Shown piece after piece: positions 1 to 7,517 of a DNA stretch of 22,310 bases. Numbering within the stretch: position 1 is the first letter of the stretch; each line of letters starts with the position of its first letter. The position numbers and the translations under genes were made by a program. The stretch is from Marinilabiliales bacterium (GTDB lineage: Bacteria; Bacteroidota; Bacteroidia; Bacteroidales; UBA12077). The notes under the pieces were generated by a model that saw only the letters and a program-made list of their open reading frames with translations, had not been told where the DNA came from and made no database searches. The stretch is from contig PKTC01000371.1 in the NCBI GenBank assembly GCA_002869305.1, forward strand, positions 1 through 22,310, in the 5' to 3' direction.

Positions 1-1
1 A

Positions 2-433
2 GTAAGTGATTCTGCATCATTAAATACTATGATGCAAGAAGTTTTCGAAAACTGTGATGATTTGCATGTCTTAAGGGATCCCACTCGAGGTGGATTAGCA
101 AGTACTTTAAATGAAATTGCAAAATCGTCGAATACGGGAATAACCTTATTTGAAAAGGAATTACCTATTGATGAAACTGTAAATGGAGCATGTGAGTTGT
201 TAGGATTTGATCCTCTTTATGTAGCAAACGAAGGCAAAATATTGATATTTCTTCCAGAGAACGAGGCCGATAAAGTATTGCAAATTATGAAGAAACATCC
301 AGAAGGTGTAAATAGTAAAATTATTGGGATTGTAACCGAGAATCATCTGGGCAAAGTACAACTGGAAACAGTAATAGGAAGCAAAAGGATTGTAGATATG
401 ATAAGCGGAGAACAATTACCAAGAATATGTTAG
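2..433 (+). CDS. hypE: Hydrogenase maturation protein HypE, C-terminal part (5' end outside window)
   Basis: HypE dehydrates the thiocarbamoyl group that HypF places on its C-terminal cysteine, making the thiocyanate that supplies the CN ligands of the [NiFe] active site. About 143 residues are visible, and the frame is open to the left edge, so the gene starts outside the window. The RDPTRGGLA motif of the AIRS/PurM-type C-terminal domain is present (bases about 77-103). The protein ends in PRIC, the family's invariant C-terminal tail with the modified cysteine. It sits upstream of a sigma-54 activator and a [NiFe]-hydrogenase operon, as expected for a maturation gene. Identification is firm. 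Confidence 0.95.
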   Translation, partial: VSDSASLNTMMQEVFENCDDLHVLRDPTRGGLASTLNEIAKSSNTGITLFEKELPIDETVNGACELLGFDPLYVANEGKILIFLPENEADKVLQIMKKHPEGVNSKIIGIVTENHLGKVQLETVIGSKRIVDMISGEQLPRIC

Positions 434-504
434 TTTTAAACATTACTTAAAATAAAACGTTAATTATCTGTAACTTGTTTTGAAAAAATAAATTAGTAAT
501 AAAG

Positions 505-1485
505 ATGAAGGGAACTCAACCAATTTCAATTATCACACAGAATAAATTGATGAGAGAAATCTTGTACAAGCTTGATAAAATAGCTATGTCGGATAGCTCT
601 GTTTTATTGGTCGGAGAAACTGGTGTTGGAAAGGAAATTTTTGCTGATTATGTTCATAAGTTGAGTTCTCGTTCCCTCAATCCTATGGTAAAAATTGGGC
701 TTTCTGCAATGCCTTCCGAATTATTATCAAGCGAGTTGTTTGGACATGAGAAAGGAGCCTTTACAAATGCCGACAATAAGAAAAAAGGATTGTTTGAAGT
801 AGCAGATACAGGAAGTATTTTTTTAGATGATATTGATGATACTCCCATGGAGATTCAATCTAAATTGCTTAGGGTTTTAGAATCGAGAGAAATTATGGCC
901 GTAGGTGGCATGAAACCTAAAAGCATTGATATTAGATTGATTTGTGCATCGAAGGTTGATTTAAATGAATTGGTTAAAAGAAATCTTTTTAGATCCGATT
1001 TATATTATCGTGTGAATGTTGTTACAGTTGAAATACCGCCTCTCAGAGAAAGAATGGATGATATTCCACTTCTGGTTGAATATTTTATCAATAAATATGC
1101 ACCAAACCGTAAGCTAAAAATCACAAATGAAGCACTGGCTTACTTAACAAGTTACCATTGGCCAGGTAATGTTCGAGAATTACGCAATGTTATACAACGA
1201 GCTGCTCTTTTTGCAGAAAAGGAGATTACAATCAATGAAATACCCAAGGAAATAGTTTTGAATAATCCCTTAGAAAGAGTTATTAACGCATGTTCTGTAT
1301 GCTTTAACGATAAAGGAATGGAGTTCACTCAGGTAATGGAATGTTTAGAATATAAATTACTTAACCAGGCATTAGAGAAAGCAAAAGGAAATCAAACAAA
1401 TGCTGCAAAATTACTAAATCTTAGCTTATCGACTTTTAGAGATAAGCTGAAAAAGCACAAGGAAAGACAACAGGTTTGCAGCTAA
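505..1485 (+). CDS. Sigma-54 dependent transcriptional activator (AAA+ plus Fis-type HTH, no sensor domain)
   Basis: This 326-residue bacterial enhancer-binding protein should use ATP hydrolysis to open sigma-54 promoters. The AAA+ domain starts almost at the N terminus: Walker A GETGVGKE (37-44), the sigma-54 contact loop written GAFTNA rather than GAFTGA (84-89), Walker B SIFLDDID (104-111), arginine-finger region FRSDLYYR (162-169) and WPGNVREL (219-226). A Fis-like helix-turn-helix occupies about 283-320. There is no receiver, PAS or GAF domain, so it resembles PspF in layout. The linker between AAA+ and HTH holds C263-x2-C266 and C280, which might sense metal or redox state (inference). 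It lies between hypE and the hydrogenase structural genes and is the obvious candidate to activate the promoter at 1679-1694. An in-frame TGA at 481 rules out a longer N terminus. Confidence 0.93.
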   Translation: MKGTQPISIITQNKLMREILYKLDKIAMSDSSVLLVGETGVGKEIFADYVHKLSSRSLNPMVKIGLSAMPSELLSSELFGHEKGAFTNADNKKKGLFEVADTGSIFLDDIDDTPMEIQSKLLRVLESREIMAVGGMKPKSIDIRLICASKVDLNELVKRNLFRSDLYYRVNVVTVEIPPLRERMDDIPLLVEYFINKYAPNRKLKITNEALAYLTSYHWPGNVRELRNVIQRAALFAEKEITINEIPKEIVLNNPLERVINACSVCFNDKGMEFTQVMECLEYKLLNQALEKAKGNQTNAAKLLNLSLSTFRDKLKKHKERQQVCS

Positions 1486-1511
1486 ACAACCTACATTAAA
1501 TATAAGAATTA

Positions 1512-1540
1512 GGAATCAGAATTTATAACTACGAGATTCC
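1512..1540. promoter_or_regulatory. Candidate upstream activator site (weak inverted repeat)
   Basis: GGAATC at 1512-1517 is matched by GATTCC at 1535-1540, a 6-bp inverted repeat with a 17-bp spacer. Its centre lies about 180 bp upstream of the predicted sigma-54 start, a normal distance for an enhancer site. It is AT-rich and short, so chance is quite possible. Confidence 0.25.
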
Positions 1541-1574
1541 ATATATTAATTACAGAATTCCGCATCTTTTTCTC

Positions 1575-1588
1575 TAAAACATGTTTTA
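1575..1588. promoter_or_regulatory. Perfect 14-bp palindrome in the hydrogenase regulatory region
   Basis: TAAAACATGTTTTA is fully self-complementary. It shares the AAACATG half-site with the larger palindrome at 1656-1677. The two centres are 85 bp apart, about eight helical turns, so both could bind the same dimeric regulator on one face of the DNA. Binding is inferred, not shown. Confidence 0.35.
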
Positions 1589-1655
1589 AAGCATATTTTT
1601 TATTAGCATCCCAAGTATCTCAAAATCAATATTTAAAATTATCAAAGGATTAGCA

Positions 1656-1677
1656 AAACATGACTTTTGTCATGTTT
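1656..1677. promoter_or_regulatory. Perfect inverted repeat, likely operator next to the sigma-54 promoter
   Basis: Arms AAACATGAC and GTCATGTTT (9 bp each, no mismatch) flank TTTT. The repeat ends two bases before the -24 element at 1679, centred near -38 relative to the predicted start. The core TGAC-N4-GTCA resembles Crp/Fnr-family sites. The position suits a repressor or a Crp/Fnr-type regulator better than a distant sigma-54 enhancer. Confidence 0.5.
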
Positions 1678-1678
1678 G

Positions 1679-1694
1679 CGGCATGGCTATTGCC
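1679..1694 (+). promoter_or_regulatory. Sigma-54 (-24/-12) promoter of the hydrogenase operon
   Basis: CGGCATGGCTATTGCC fits the sigma-54 consensus TGGCACG-N4-TTGC. GG and GC are separated by exactly 10 bases, GGCA and TTGC match fully, and the only core mismatches are the first base and one C-to-T. Transcription should begin near 1705. A sigma-54 activator gene ends 193 bp upstream, which makes the match meaningful rather than chance. Confidence 0.72.
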
Positions 1695-1705
1695 CAATCA
1701 AATTC

Positions 1706-1945
1706 ATGATGGAAAGAGAAGATCAGAATCCATTTGTTTTTACAGGCGAAGTGGTTGAAATCTTAAGTGACCAATCGTCGGTAAGGGTTTGTGTAAAATA
1801 CAAACCTGGAATTATTATGATGGAAATCCCGACAAATGACAACTACGAGCTTGGAGATGAGATCCTAATTTCTGGAAAATTAAATTGCGAAAAGATTGAG
1901 AATATAGATTATCTGAGTACAAACAATAAAAGCGAATTATTATGA
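1706..1945 (+). CDS. Small conserved-context protein of unknown function, first gene of the hydrogenase operon
   Basis: I do not recognise this protein. From ATG 1706 it is 79 residues. Alternating beta-like stretches (FTGEVVEIL, SVRVCVKY, EILISGKL) suggest a small beta-barrel, loosely like HypC or an OB fold, but the N-terminal Met-Cys essential to HypC is absent. Its TGA overlaps the hydrogenase small-subunit ATG (ATGA), which points to translational coupling and a real gene. The frame is open back to a TTG at 1667, but that start would place the sigma-54 promoter inside the gene. I therefore prefer the tandem ATGs at 1706 and 1709; an internal ATG at 1817 is also possible. A role in hydrogenase assembly or regulation is inferred from position only. 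Confidence 0.6.
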   Translation: MMEREDQNPFVFTGEVVEILSDQSSVRVCVKYKPGIIMMEIPTNDNYELGDEILISGKLNCEKIENIDYLSTNNKSELL

Positions 1946-3042
1946 GCGAAAAAGAAAAAACATTGTATCAGGAAATTCGTGACAAGGGCTATTCACGCCG
2001 TGATTTCATGAAATTTTGCGGAATGATGGGAGCATTGCTTGGACTTCAAGCATCAGGCGTTGCACAAATAGCAAAAGCCCTCGAATCCAAAAAACGGATT
2101 CCGATACTCTGGATGCATTTTCAGGAGTGTACCTGCTGTAGTGAATCATTTATTAGATCATCGCATCCAATCGTAGCGGATATTTTATTGGATAAAGTAT
2201 CGCTTGATTACACTGAAACATTAATGGCTGCAGCGGGCCATCAAGCTGAAAAATCGTTGCATGATACCATGAAAAATCATCATGGTGAGTACATTTTAAT
2301 GGTTGAAGGTTCAATACCTACCAAAAATGAAGCTTACTGCACAATAGGAGGAAGAAGCTCCATAGAGATATTAAAGGAAGTAGCAGAAGGAGCAGCAGCC
2401 ATAGTTGCTTGGGGTAATTGTGCATCGGCAGGTTGTGTTCAGGCTGCAAATCCTAATCCAACAGGAGCTAAACCAGTTCACAAAGTAATTCATGGAAAAC
2501 CAATCATTAACGTTCAAGGTTGTCCTCCAATAGCAGAAGTTATGGCTGGTGTTATTGTTCATTATTTAACTTTCGAACGAATTCCTCAATTGGATAGTTT
2601 AGGTCGTCCTAAAGAATTTTATTCACGAAGGGTTCATGATACGTGCTATCGTCGTCCAAATTACGATGCAGGTTTATTTGTTGAAACTTTTGATGATGAA
2701 AATGCGAAAAAAGGGTACTGCCTATATAAAATGGGATGTAGAGGACCTAATACATACAACTCATGTGGTGTAATTAGATGGAATAATGGAGTAAGTTTCC
2801 CAATTCAGTCAGGGCATCCATGTATAGGGTGTTCAGAAGCTAATTTCTGGGATAACGGACCATTTTATAAGCATTTGCAAAGCTTCCCAGGGTTCGGAAT
2901 CGAAAAAACTGCCGATAAGATTGGAGTTATTGTTGGTATTGCAACAGGCGCAGGAATTGCTGCTCATGCAATAAGCACAAATATAATGAAACGAAGAGAG
3001 ATTGCAGTTGGGAAAGCAGAACTCGAAGAGCAAGAATCATAA
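1942..3042 (+). CDS. hyaA: [NiFe]-hydrogenase small subunit, O2-tolerant membrane-bound type (group 1)
   Basis: This is the 366-residue electron-transfer subunit, exported folded with the large subunit. A Tat signal is visible (SRRDFMKF, twin Arg 19-20). The proximal-cluster ligands are C63, C65, C66, C160, C165 and C194, including both extra cysteines (C65 and C165) that give the [4Fe-3S] cluster of O2-tolerant enzymes such as E. coli Hyd-1. The ECTCCSES and GNCASAGC segments carry this signature. Distal-cluster ligands lie in HDTCYRR and the YCLYKMGC region; medial-cluster cysteines lie around CGVIRW and HPCIGC. A hydrophobic C-terminal anchor (GVIVGIATGAGIAAHAI) should hold it to the periplasmic face beside cytochrome b. 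The start overlaps the previous gene by ATGA. The name hyaA is by similarity; hoxK and hupS are equivalent labels. Confidence 0.95.
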   Translation: MSEKEKTLYQEIRDKGYSRRDFMKFCGMMGALLGLQASGVAQIAKALESKKRIPILWMHFQECTCCSESFIRSSHPIVADILLDKVSLDYTETLMAAAGHQAEKSLHDTMKNHHGEYILMVEGSIPTKNEAYCTIGGRSSIEILKEVAEGAAAIVAWGNCASAGCVQAANPNPTGAKPVHKVIHGKPIINVQGCPPIAEVMAGVIVHYLTFERIPQLDSLGRPKEFYSRRVHDTCYRRPNYDAGLFVETFDDENAKKGYCLYKMGCRGPNTYNSCGVIRWNNGVSFPIQSGHPCIGCSEANFWDNGPFYKHLQSFPGFGIEKTADKIGVIVGIATGAGIAAHAISTNIMKRREIAVGKAELEEQES

Positions 3043-3116
3043 GGATTTTATATTAATAATTGATTTAAAATGAACTTATTTATCAGTTCAACATACAAAA
3101 ACTTAAAAATACAATT

Positions 3117-4832
3117 ATGAGTAAAAGAATTGTAGTTGACCCTGTTACAAGAATTGAAGGTCACCTCAGAGTTGAGGCCGAAATAAAAGACGGAAAAATT
3201 GTTGATGCTTTTAGCTCAGGAACGATGGTTCGTGGAATGGAGATCATTTTGAAAGGACGCGATCCTCGAGATGCATGGGCATTTACTGAGCGTGTTTGTG
3301 GTGTTTGTACTACAGTGCATGCATTAGCATCTGTACGTTCCGTTGAAAATGCATTGGATATTGTAATACCTCCTAATGCAGAACTAATTAGAAACCTCAT
3401 GTTTTGTGCTCAATACATGCAAGATCATGTGGTGCATTTTTATCACTTACATGCACTTGATTGGGTTGATGTAGTATCTGCACTATCTGCCGATCCTGCT
3501 AAAACATCTCAATTAGCGCAGTCAATTTCAAAATGGCCTAAAAGTTCACCAGGTTATTTTTCAGATTTAAAAAAGCGACTAACTAAGTTCGTTGAAGGTG
3601 GACAATTAGGAATATTTGCCAATGGATATTGGGGACACAAAGCCTACAAACTTCCAGCAGAAGTAAACTTAATTGGTGTTGCACACTATTTGGAAGCCCT
3701 TGAATGGCAAAAGGAAATTGTTAAGATTCATACTATTTTTGGTGGTAAGAATCCACACCCGAATTATTTAGTTGGTGGCGTTCCATGTTCATTAAATATT
3801 AATGAAAATAATGCCATTAATAGCGAGCGCCTTGCCTATGTTGCTGAACTATTAAAAGGAGCAGTACAATTTATAGAACAAGTTTATATTCCTGATTTAA
3901 TGGCTATTGCTCCATTTTATCTTGATTGGGGAGGAATTGGTGGTGGCTTAACCAATTACTTGTCATATGGTGATTTACCTACTAATGGATATGCTGACGT
4001 AGATAATTTTAAGTTTCCACGAGGCATTATTATGGGGCGCGATTTAAGTAAAGTTGTTCCCGTTGATGCAACTGATCCAGAACAAATTCAGGAATGTATT
4101 GCACATTCATATTATACTTATGACGGCAGTCCAGATCCTAAACATCCGTGGGATGGTCAAACCAACTTGAACTATACAGGACCAAAACCACCGTACGATT
4201 ATCTAAATACTGATCAGCAGTATAGCTGGTTAAAAACACCACGATGGAAAGGTAATGCAATGGAAGTAGGTCCATTATCAAGAATGTTAGTAGGATATGC
4301 ATCAGGTCGCGAAGAGTATAAGGAAGTAGTTCACTGGGCTTTAAAAACACTGAATGTTCCAGTTGATGCTTTATTCTCAACCTTAGGTAGAACTGCTGCC
4401 AGAGGTTTGGAAACTAAATTGATTGCTGGTTGGTCAATGGAATTTTTCAATAGTTTATTGGCAAATATTAAAAATGGTGACGATCGTACCTTTACGAAAG
4501 ACAGATGGGATCCTTCAACTTGGCCAGCTAATGCAAAAGGAGTCGGTTTAACTGAAGCGCCTCGTGGAGCTCTGGCTCACTGGATTGTTATTAAGGATAA
4601 GTTGATTGATAACTATCAGCTTGTTGTTCCAAGTACATGGAATGCATCTCCTCGGGATGGTAAAGGACAACGTTCAGCTTATGAAGAATCCTTAATTGGT
4701 ACACCTATAGCCGATCCTGAAAATCCACTCGAGATATTAAGGACAATACATTCATTCGACCCTTGTATTGCCTGTGCTGTTCATCTTTATGATGAAAAAG
4801 GATCATATGTTCATCAAATTCAAACCTTTTAA
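3117..4832 (+). CDS. hyaB: [NiFe]-hydrogenase large subunit, active-site subunit
   Basis: This 571-residue subunit binds the Ni-Fe(CN)2CO centre that splits H2. The N-terminal metal motif is RVCGVCTTVH (C61, C64) and the C-terminal motif is DPCIACAVH (C550, C553, H556), giving all four cysteine ligands. After H556 comes a 15-residue tail that a HyaD/HupD-type endopeptidase must remove once nickel is inserted; that protease gene is not in the window. It has no signal peptide and travels with the small subunit through Tat. The gap to the small-subunit gene is 74 bp and contains a weak hairpin (TGAACT 3071-3076, AGTTCA 3085-3090) that might tune expression. Cytochrome b follows after 2 bp, so the two are cotranscribed. 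Length is normal. Confidence 0.96.
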   Translation: MSKRIVVDPVTRIEGHLRVEAEIKDGKIVDAFSSGTMVRGMEIILKGRDPRDAWAFTERVCGVCTTVHALASVRSVENALDIVIPPNAELIRNLMFCAQYMQDHVVHFYHLHALDWVDVVSALSADPAKTSQLAQSISKWPKSSPGYFSDLKKRLTKFVEGGQLGIFANGYWGHKAYKLPAEVNLIGVAHYLEALEWQKEIVKIHTIFGGKNPHPNYLVGGVPCSLNINENNAINSERLAYVAELLKGAVQFIEQVYIPDLMAIAPFYLDWGGIGGGLTNYLSYGDLPTNGYADVDNFKFPRGIIMGRDLSKVVPVDATDPEQIQECIAHSYYTYDGSPDPKHPWDGQTNLNYTGPKPPYDYLNTDQQYSWLKTPRWKGNAMEVGPLSRMLVGYASGREEYKEVVHWALKTLNVPVDALFSTLGRTAARGLETKLIAGWSMEFFNSLLANIKNGDDRTFTKDRWDPSTWPANAKGVGLTEAPRGALAHWIVIKDKLIDNYQLVVPSTWNASPRDGKGQRSAYEESLIGTPIADPENPLEILRTIHSFDPCIACAVHLYDEKGSYVHQIQTF

Positions 4833-4834
4833 TT

Positions 4835-5557
4835 ATGGCACGATATGCACATACAGCTCGAAAAACAAATTTAAGAGAAGTTTATGTTTGGGAGCTTCCT
4901 GTTAGGTTTTATCACTGGATAAACGTTGTATCCATCGTTGTTTTATGTGCAACAGGATATCTAATAGGAAACCCCATCGGTGCTCCAAATACGGCAGAAG
5001 CTTCATATAGTTATCTGTTTGGAACGATCCGGTTTATACATTTTGTGGCAGCGTTTATATTCTTCTTTAATTTTGTTGCCAGATTATATTGGGGATTTGT
5101 AGGTAACAAATATGCTCGTTGGGATAATTTTATTCCTTATAAGAAACATCAATGGAAGGAAATCCTATGTGTTCTTAAAGTTGATATTTTACAAGTTGTT
5201 CATAAAAAGATGAAGGATATAGGGCACAACTCTCTAGCTGCATTCACATATTTTTTTACATTTTTAGCGTTTGTTTTACAAAGCTTAACAGGATTTGGAA
5301 TGTATGCAGCTATGAGCGACTCATGGTTTCCTAAACTATTTGCATGGATTGTTCCCCTCTTAGGTGGAGATTTGCCAACACGAAACATTCATCATATTTT
5401 GATGTGGGTATTTATTCTCTTTGCTATGATTCATATTTATTTGGTGTTCTATCATGATTATATTGAACGAAGGGGAGTTACTTCGAGTATGATTGGAGGT
5501 TGGAAATTTATTGAAAAAGGAGTGTTGAAAGATATTGAAACCGAAGAGAATAGTTAA
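4835..5557 (+). CDS. hyaC: Ni/Fe-hydrogenase b-type cytochrome subunit
   Basis: This 240-residue membrane diheme cytochrome passes electrons from the hydrogenase small subunit to quinone. Four membrane segments are visible at about 24-46, 63-90, 133-160 and 183-209. Candidate heme-ligand histidines are H27 (FYHWIN), H69 (RFIHF), H186/H187 (NIHHIL) and H200 (MIHIY). The conserved GHN loop (130-132) and overall length fit the HyaC family. It starts 2 bp after the large-subunit stop and is the last gene of the operon, followed by a terminator. Its presence shows that the enzyme feeds a respiratory chain rather than working as a soluble hydrogenase. Confidence 0.94.
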   Translation: MARYAHTARKTNLREVYVWELPVRFYHWINVVSIVVLCATGYLIGNPIGAPNTAEASYSYLFGTIRFIHFVAAFIFFFNFVARLYWGFVGNKYARWDNFIPYKKHQWKEILCVLKVDILQVVHKKMKDIGHNSLAAFTYFFTFLAFVLQSLTGFGMYAAMSDSWFPKLFAWIVPLLGGDLPTRNIHHILMWVFILFAMIHIYLVFYHDYIERRGVTSSMIGGWKFIEKGVLKDIETEENS

Positions 5558-5578
5558 TCTAATAACCAAATAAAATAT

Positions 5579-5610
5579 AAAACCCTGCCAAAATTTAAGC
5601 AGGGTTTTTT
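5579..5610. terminator. Bidirectional rho-independent terminator between hyaC and dnaJ
   Basis: AAAACCCTGC (5579-5588) pairs perfectly with GCAGGGTTTT (5599-5608) around a 10-nt loop, with a T run after it on the + strand and, read on the other strand, T-rich sequence as well. It lies between two converging operons and can serve both. Confidence 0.85.
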
Positions 5611-5629
5611 AATATTTTAGTGATGGATT

Positions 5630-6802
5630 TTATTCAAAAAAATTCTTCATGCGATCAAAGAAATTTTTATCCTCGTTGCTTGGTTGAGGCTTAAAATTTT
5701 CAGCATTTGCAAACTGACCCACCAGTTTTTGCTCTTCTTTAGACAAGGTTTTAGGAATCCAAACATTTATGTTTACTAATAAATCTCCTTTACCATAACC
5801 ATTAACTTCGGGTAATCCTTTGCCTCTTAACCTAAGAATCTTTCCAGGTTGAGTGCCCGGTTCAATTTTAATTTTTACTTTTCCATCAACGGTTGGTATT
5901 TAAACAGGAGCTCCCAGAGCAGCCTCTGCAAAGTTGAGATATAATCCGTAGATCAGATCATTCCCATCCCGAACTAAATCAGGGTGTTTTTCTTCCTGGA
6001 TCAATACGATTAAATCGCCATTAACTCCACCACGACGCGCTGCATTACCTTTACCACTTACTGATAATTGCATTCCCTCAGCAACACCTGCAGGAATATC
6101 CAGTGATATTACTTCAGATTCTTTAACAATACCCTCACCATGACATTTTGTACATTTATGAGTAATTGTTTTTCCTTCTCCTCCGCATACATGACATGTT
6201 TGTGTAGTTTGCATCTGGCCTAAAAAAGTACTGGTCACTCTGGTTACTTGACCTGAACCATTACATGTTGAGCAGGTACTATGTGATGAGCCATCCTTTG
6301 CACCACTTCCGCTACATGTATCACATGCCACATACTTATTTACTTTGATTTTTTTGTTTACTCCGTGAGCAATATCTTTTAGCGATAAAGAAACTTTTAC
6401 TCGAAGGTTAGATCCTTTATTTACTCTTCTTCCTCTTTGGCGAGATCCACCAAATCCACCAAACCCACTAAAACCTCCAAAGTTTCCACCAAAAGCACTA
6501 CCGAATATATCACCAAAATTTTCGAATATATCCTCCATTGTCATTCCACCACTAAATCCTCCTGCACCTGAGGCACCACCAACTCCGGCATGTCCATATC
6601 GATCATATCTGCTACGTTTATCAGCATTGCTTAATATCTCATAAGCTTCAGCAGCTTCTTTAAATTTGGTTTCAGCGTCCTTATCTCCTGGATTTTTATC
6701 CGGATGATATTGTATAGCTTGTTTTCTATATGCTTTTTTGATTTCTTCCTGAGAAGCGCTTTTCGATACTCCTAATACCTCGTAATAATCTCTTTTGGAC
6801 AT
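5630..6802 (-). CDS. dnaJ: Chaperone DnaJ, full-length frame interrupted by one in-frame TAA at 5900-5902
   Basis: DnaJ (Hsp40) delivers unfolded clients to DnaK and stimulates its ATPase. The J domain (1-70) has HPD at 33-35, followed by a Gly/Phe-rich region (about 77-125), four zinc-binding CxxCxGxG-type repeats (CDTCSGSG, CSTCNGSG, CHVCGGEG, CTKCHGEG) and the client-binding C-terminal domains. Codon 301 is TAA where relatives normally have Glu in a PVE(V/I)PT segment. Translation in the same frame then continues for 89 more family-typical residues (IPTVDGKVKIKIEPGTQPG and on) to a TAA at 5630-5632. The full frame of 390 codons is the normal length. There is no frameshift; one base (GAA to TAA) explains the break. 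If the stop is real, the protein loses part of its C-terminal domain and dimerisation region. It lies 22 bp after grpE. Confidence 0.9.
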
Positions 6803-6824
6803 ATGATTTTACTTTCTTTTAGTC

Positions 6825-7418
6825 TTATTCTCCAATAACCACTTTCGAAAAGCGAATAACTTTTTCATGCAAGTAATATCCCTTTTCAACTACATCAACA
6901 ACTTTTCCCTTTAATTTCTCATCAGGTGCAGGTATTTTTGTGATTGCTTCATGTAAATCTGTATCAAAATCTTTTTCTTTGGCTTCAATCTCTTTTACTC
7001 CTCGTTGTTTGAGAAACTCCTTGAACTTACTGTAAATTAGCTGAACTCCTTCTTTTACGGCATCAATTTCTGTAGCTTGATCTATGGAACCTAGGGCTCT
7101 TTCAAAATCATCAATAACAGGTAATATGTTTACTAGAATATCTTCACCTGCCGTTTTTGTCAGTTCCATACGTTCTTTTAACGTTCTTTTTCTATAATTG
7201 TCATACTCAGCCGCTAAGCGAAGATACTTGTCATTAATTTCTTCAAATTTCTCCTTATCAGACTTTTCTTTTTTATTTTCAACTTCTTTTTCAGACTCTT
7301 TAACTTCTTCGTTCTTTTTTTCTTGCTTTGTACTTTTAGCTTTTGAAGATTGCTTTTTACTTTGCTGAGTTGTTTTTTTATCTTTTCCCTCTTTCTTTTC
7401 TGTCTTCTTTGTTGTCAT
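6825..7418 (-). CDS. grpE: GrpE, nucleotide exchange factor for DnaK
   Basis: GrpE releases ADP from DnaK and so drives the Hsp70 cycle in the cytoplasm. The protein has 197 residues. Residues 1 to about 60 are a Lys/Glu/Ser-rich low-complexity extension, common in Bacteroidota GrpE. The long dimerising helix follows (AEYDNYRKRTLKERMEL and neighbours), then the beta domain with DTDLHEAI near residue 155 and VEKGYYLHEKVIRFSKVVIGE at the C terminus. It is the first gene of a grpE-dnaJ operon with its own promoter at 7518-7549 and a leader that can form a hairpin. No CIRCE element (TTAGCACTC-N9-GAGTGCTAA) is present. Confidence 0.95.
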   Translation of the reverse strand: MTTKKTEKKEGKDKKTTQQSKKQSSKAKSTKQEKKNEEVKESEKEVENKKEKSDKEKFEEINDKYLRLAAEYDNYRKRTLKERMELTKTAGEDILVNILPVIDDFERALGSIDQATEIDAVKEGVQLIYSKFKEFLKQRGVKEIEAKEKDFDTDLHEAITKIPAPDEKLKGKVVDVVEKGYYLHEKVIRFSKVVIGE

Positions 7419-7449
7419 TCTCTTAAAATTTGAAAAATGATTAATAATT

Positions 7450-7505
7450 GCGTAAAATTTTTCGGCATAATGATATCAAAATATTTGCCAAATAGAATTT
7501 TACGC
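7450..7505. repeat. 10-bp inverted repeat in the grpE leader
   Basis: GCGTAAAATT (7450-7459) and AATTTTACGC (7496-7505) are perfect inverted copies with 36 bp between them. Both lie inside the predicted grpE mRNA leader, one arm starting just after the transcription start. They could pair in RNA or bind a regulator. AT-rich chance pairing cannot be excluded. Confidence 0.4.
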
Positions 7506-7517
7506 CAAATTGGCACG

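Noticed and set aside
1667..1705. TTG at 1667 as start of the small hydrogenase-operon gene
   Set aside because: It lies within the 1656-1677 palindrome and upstream of the sigma-54 promoter at 1679-1694, so that transcript would not contain it. ATG 1706 or 1709 fits better.
1706..1945. Identification of the small gene as hypC
   Set aside because: Length and beta-rich pattern are suggestive, but the obligatory N-terminal Met-Cys and the typical HypC motif are missing.
5630..5899. A separate small gene downstream of dnaJ
   Set aside because: The sequence is the same-frame C terminus of DnaJ, and no start codon or leader of its own is needed to explain it.
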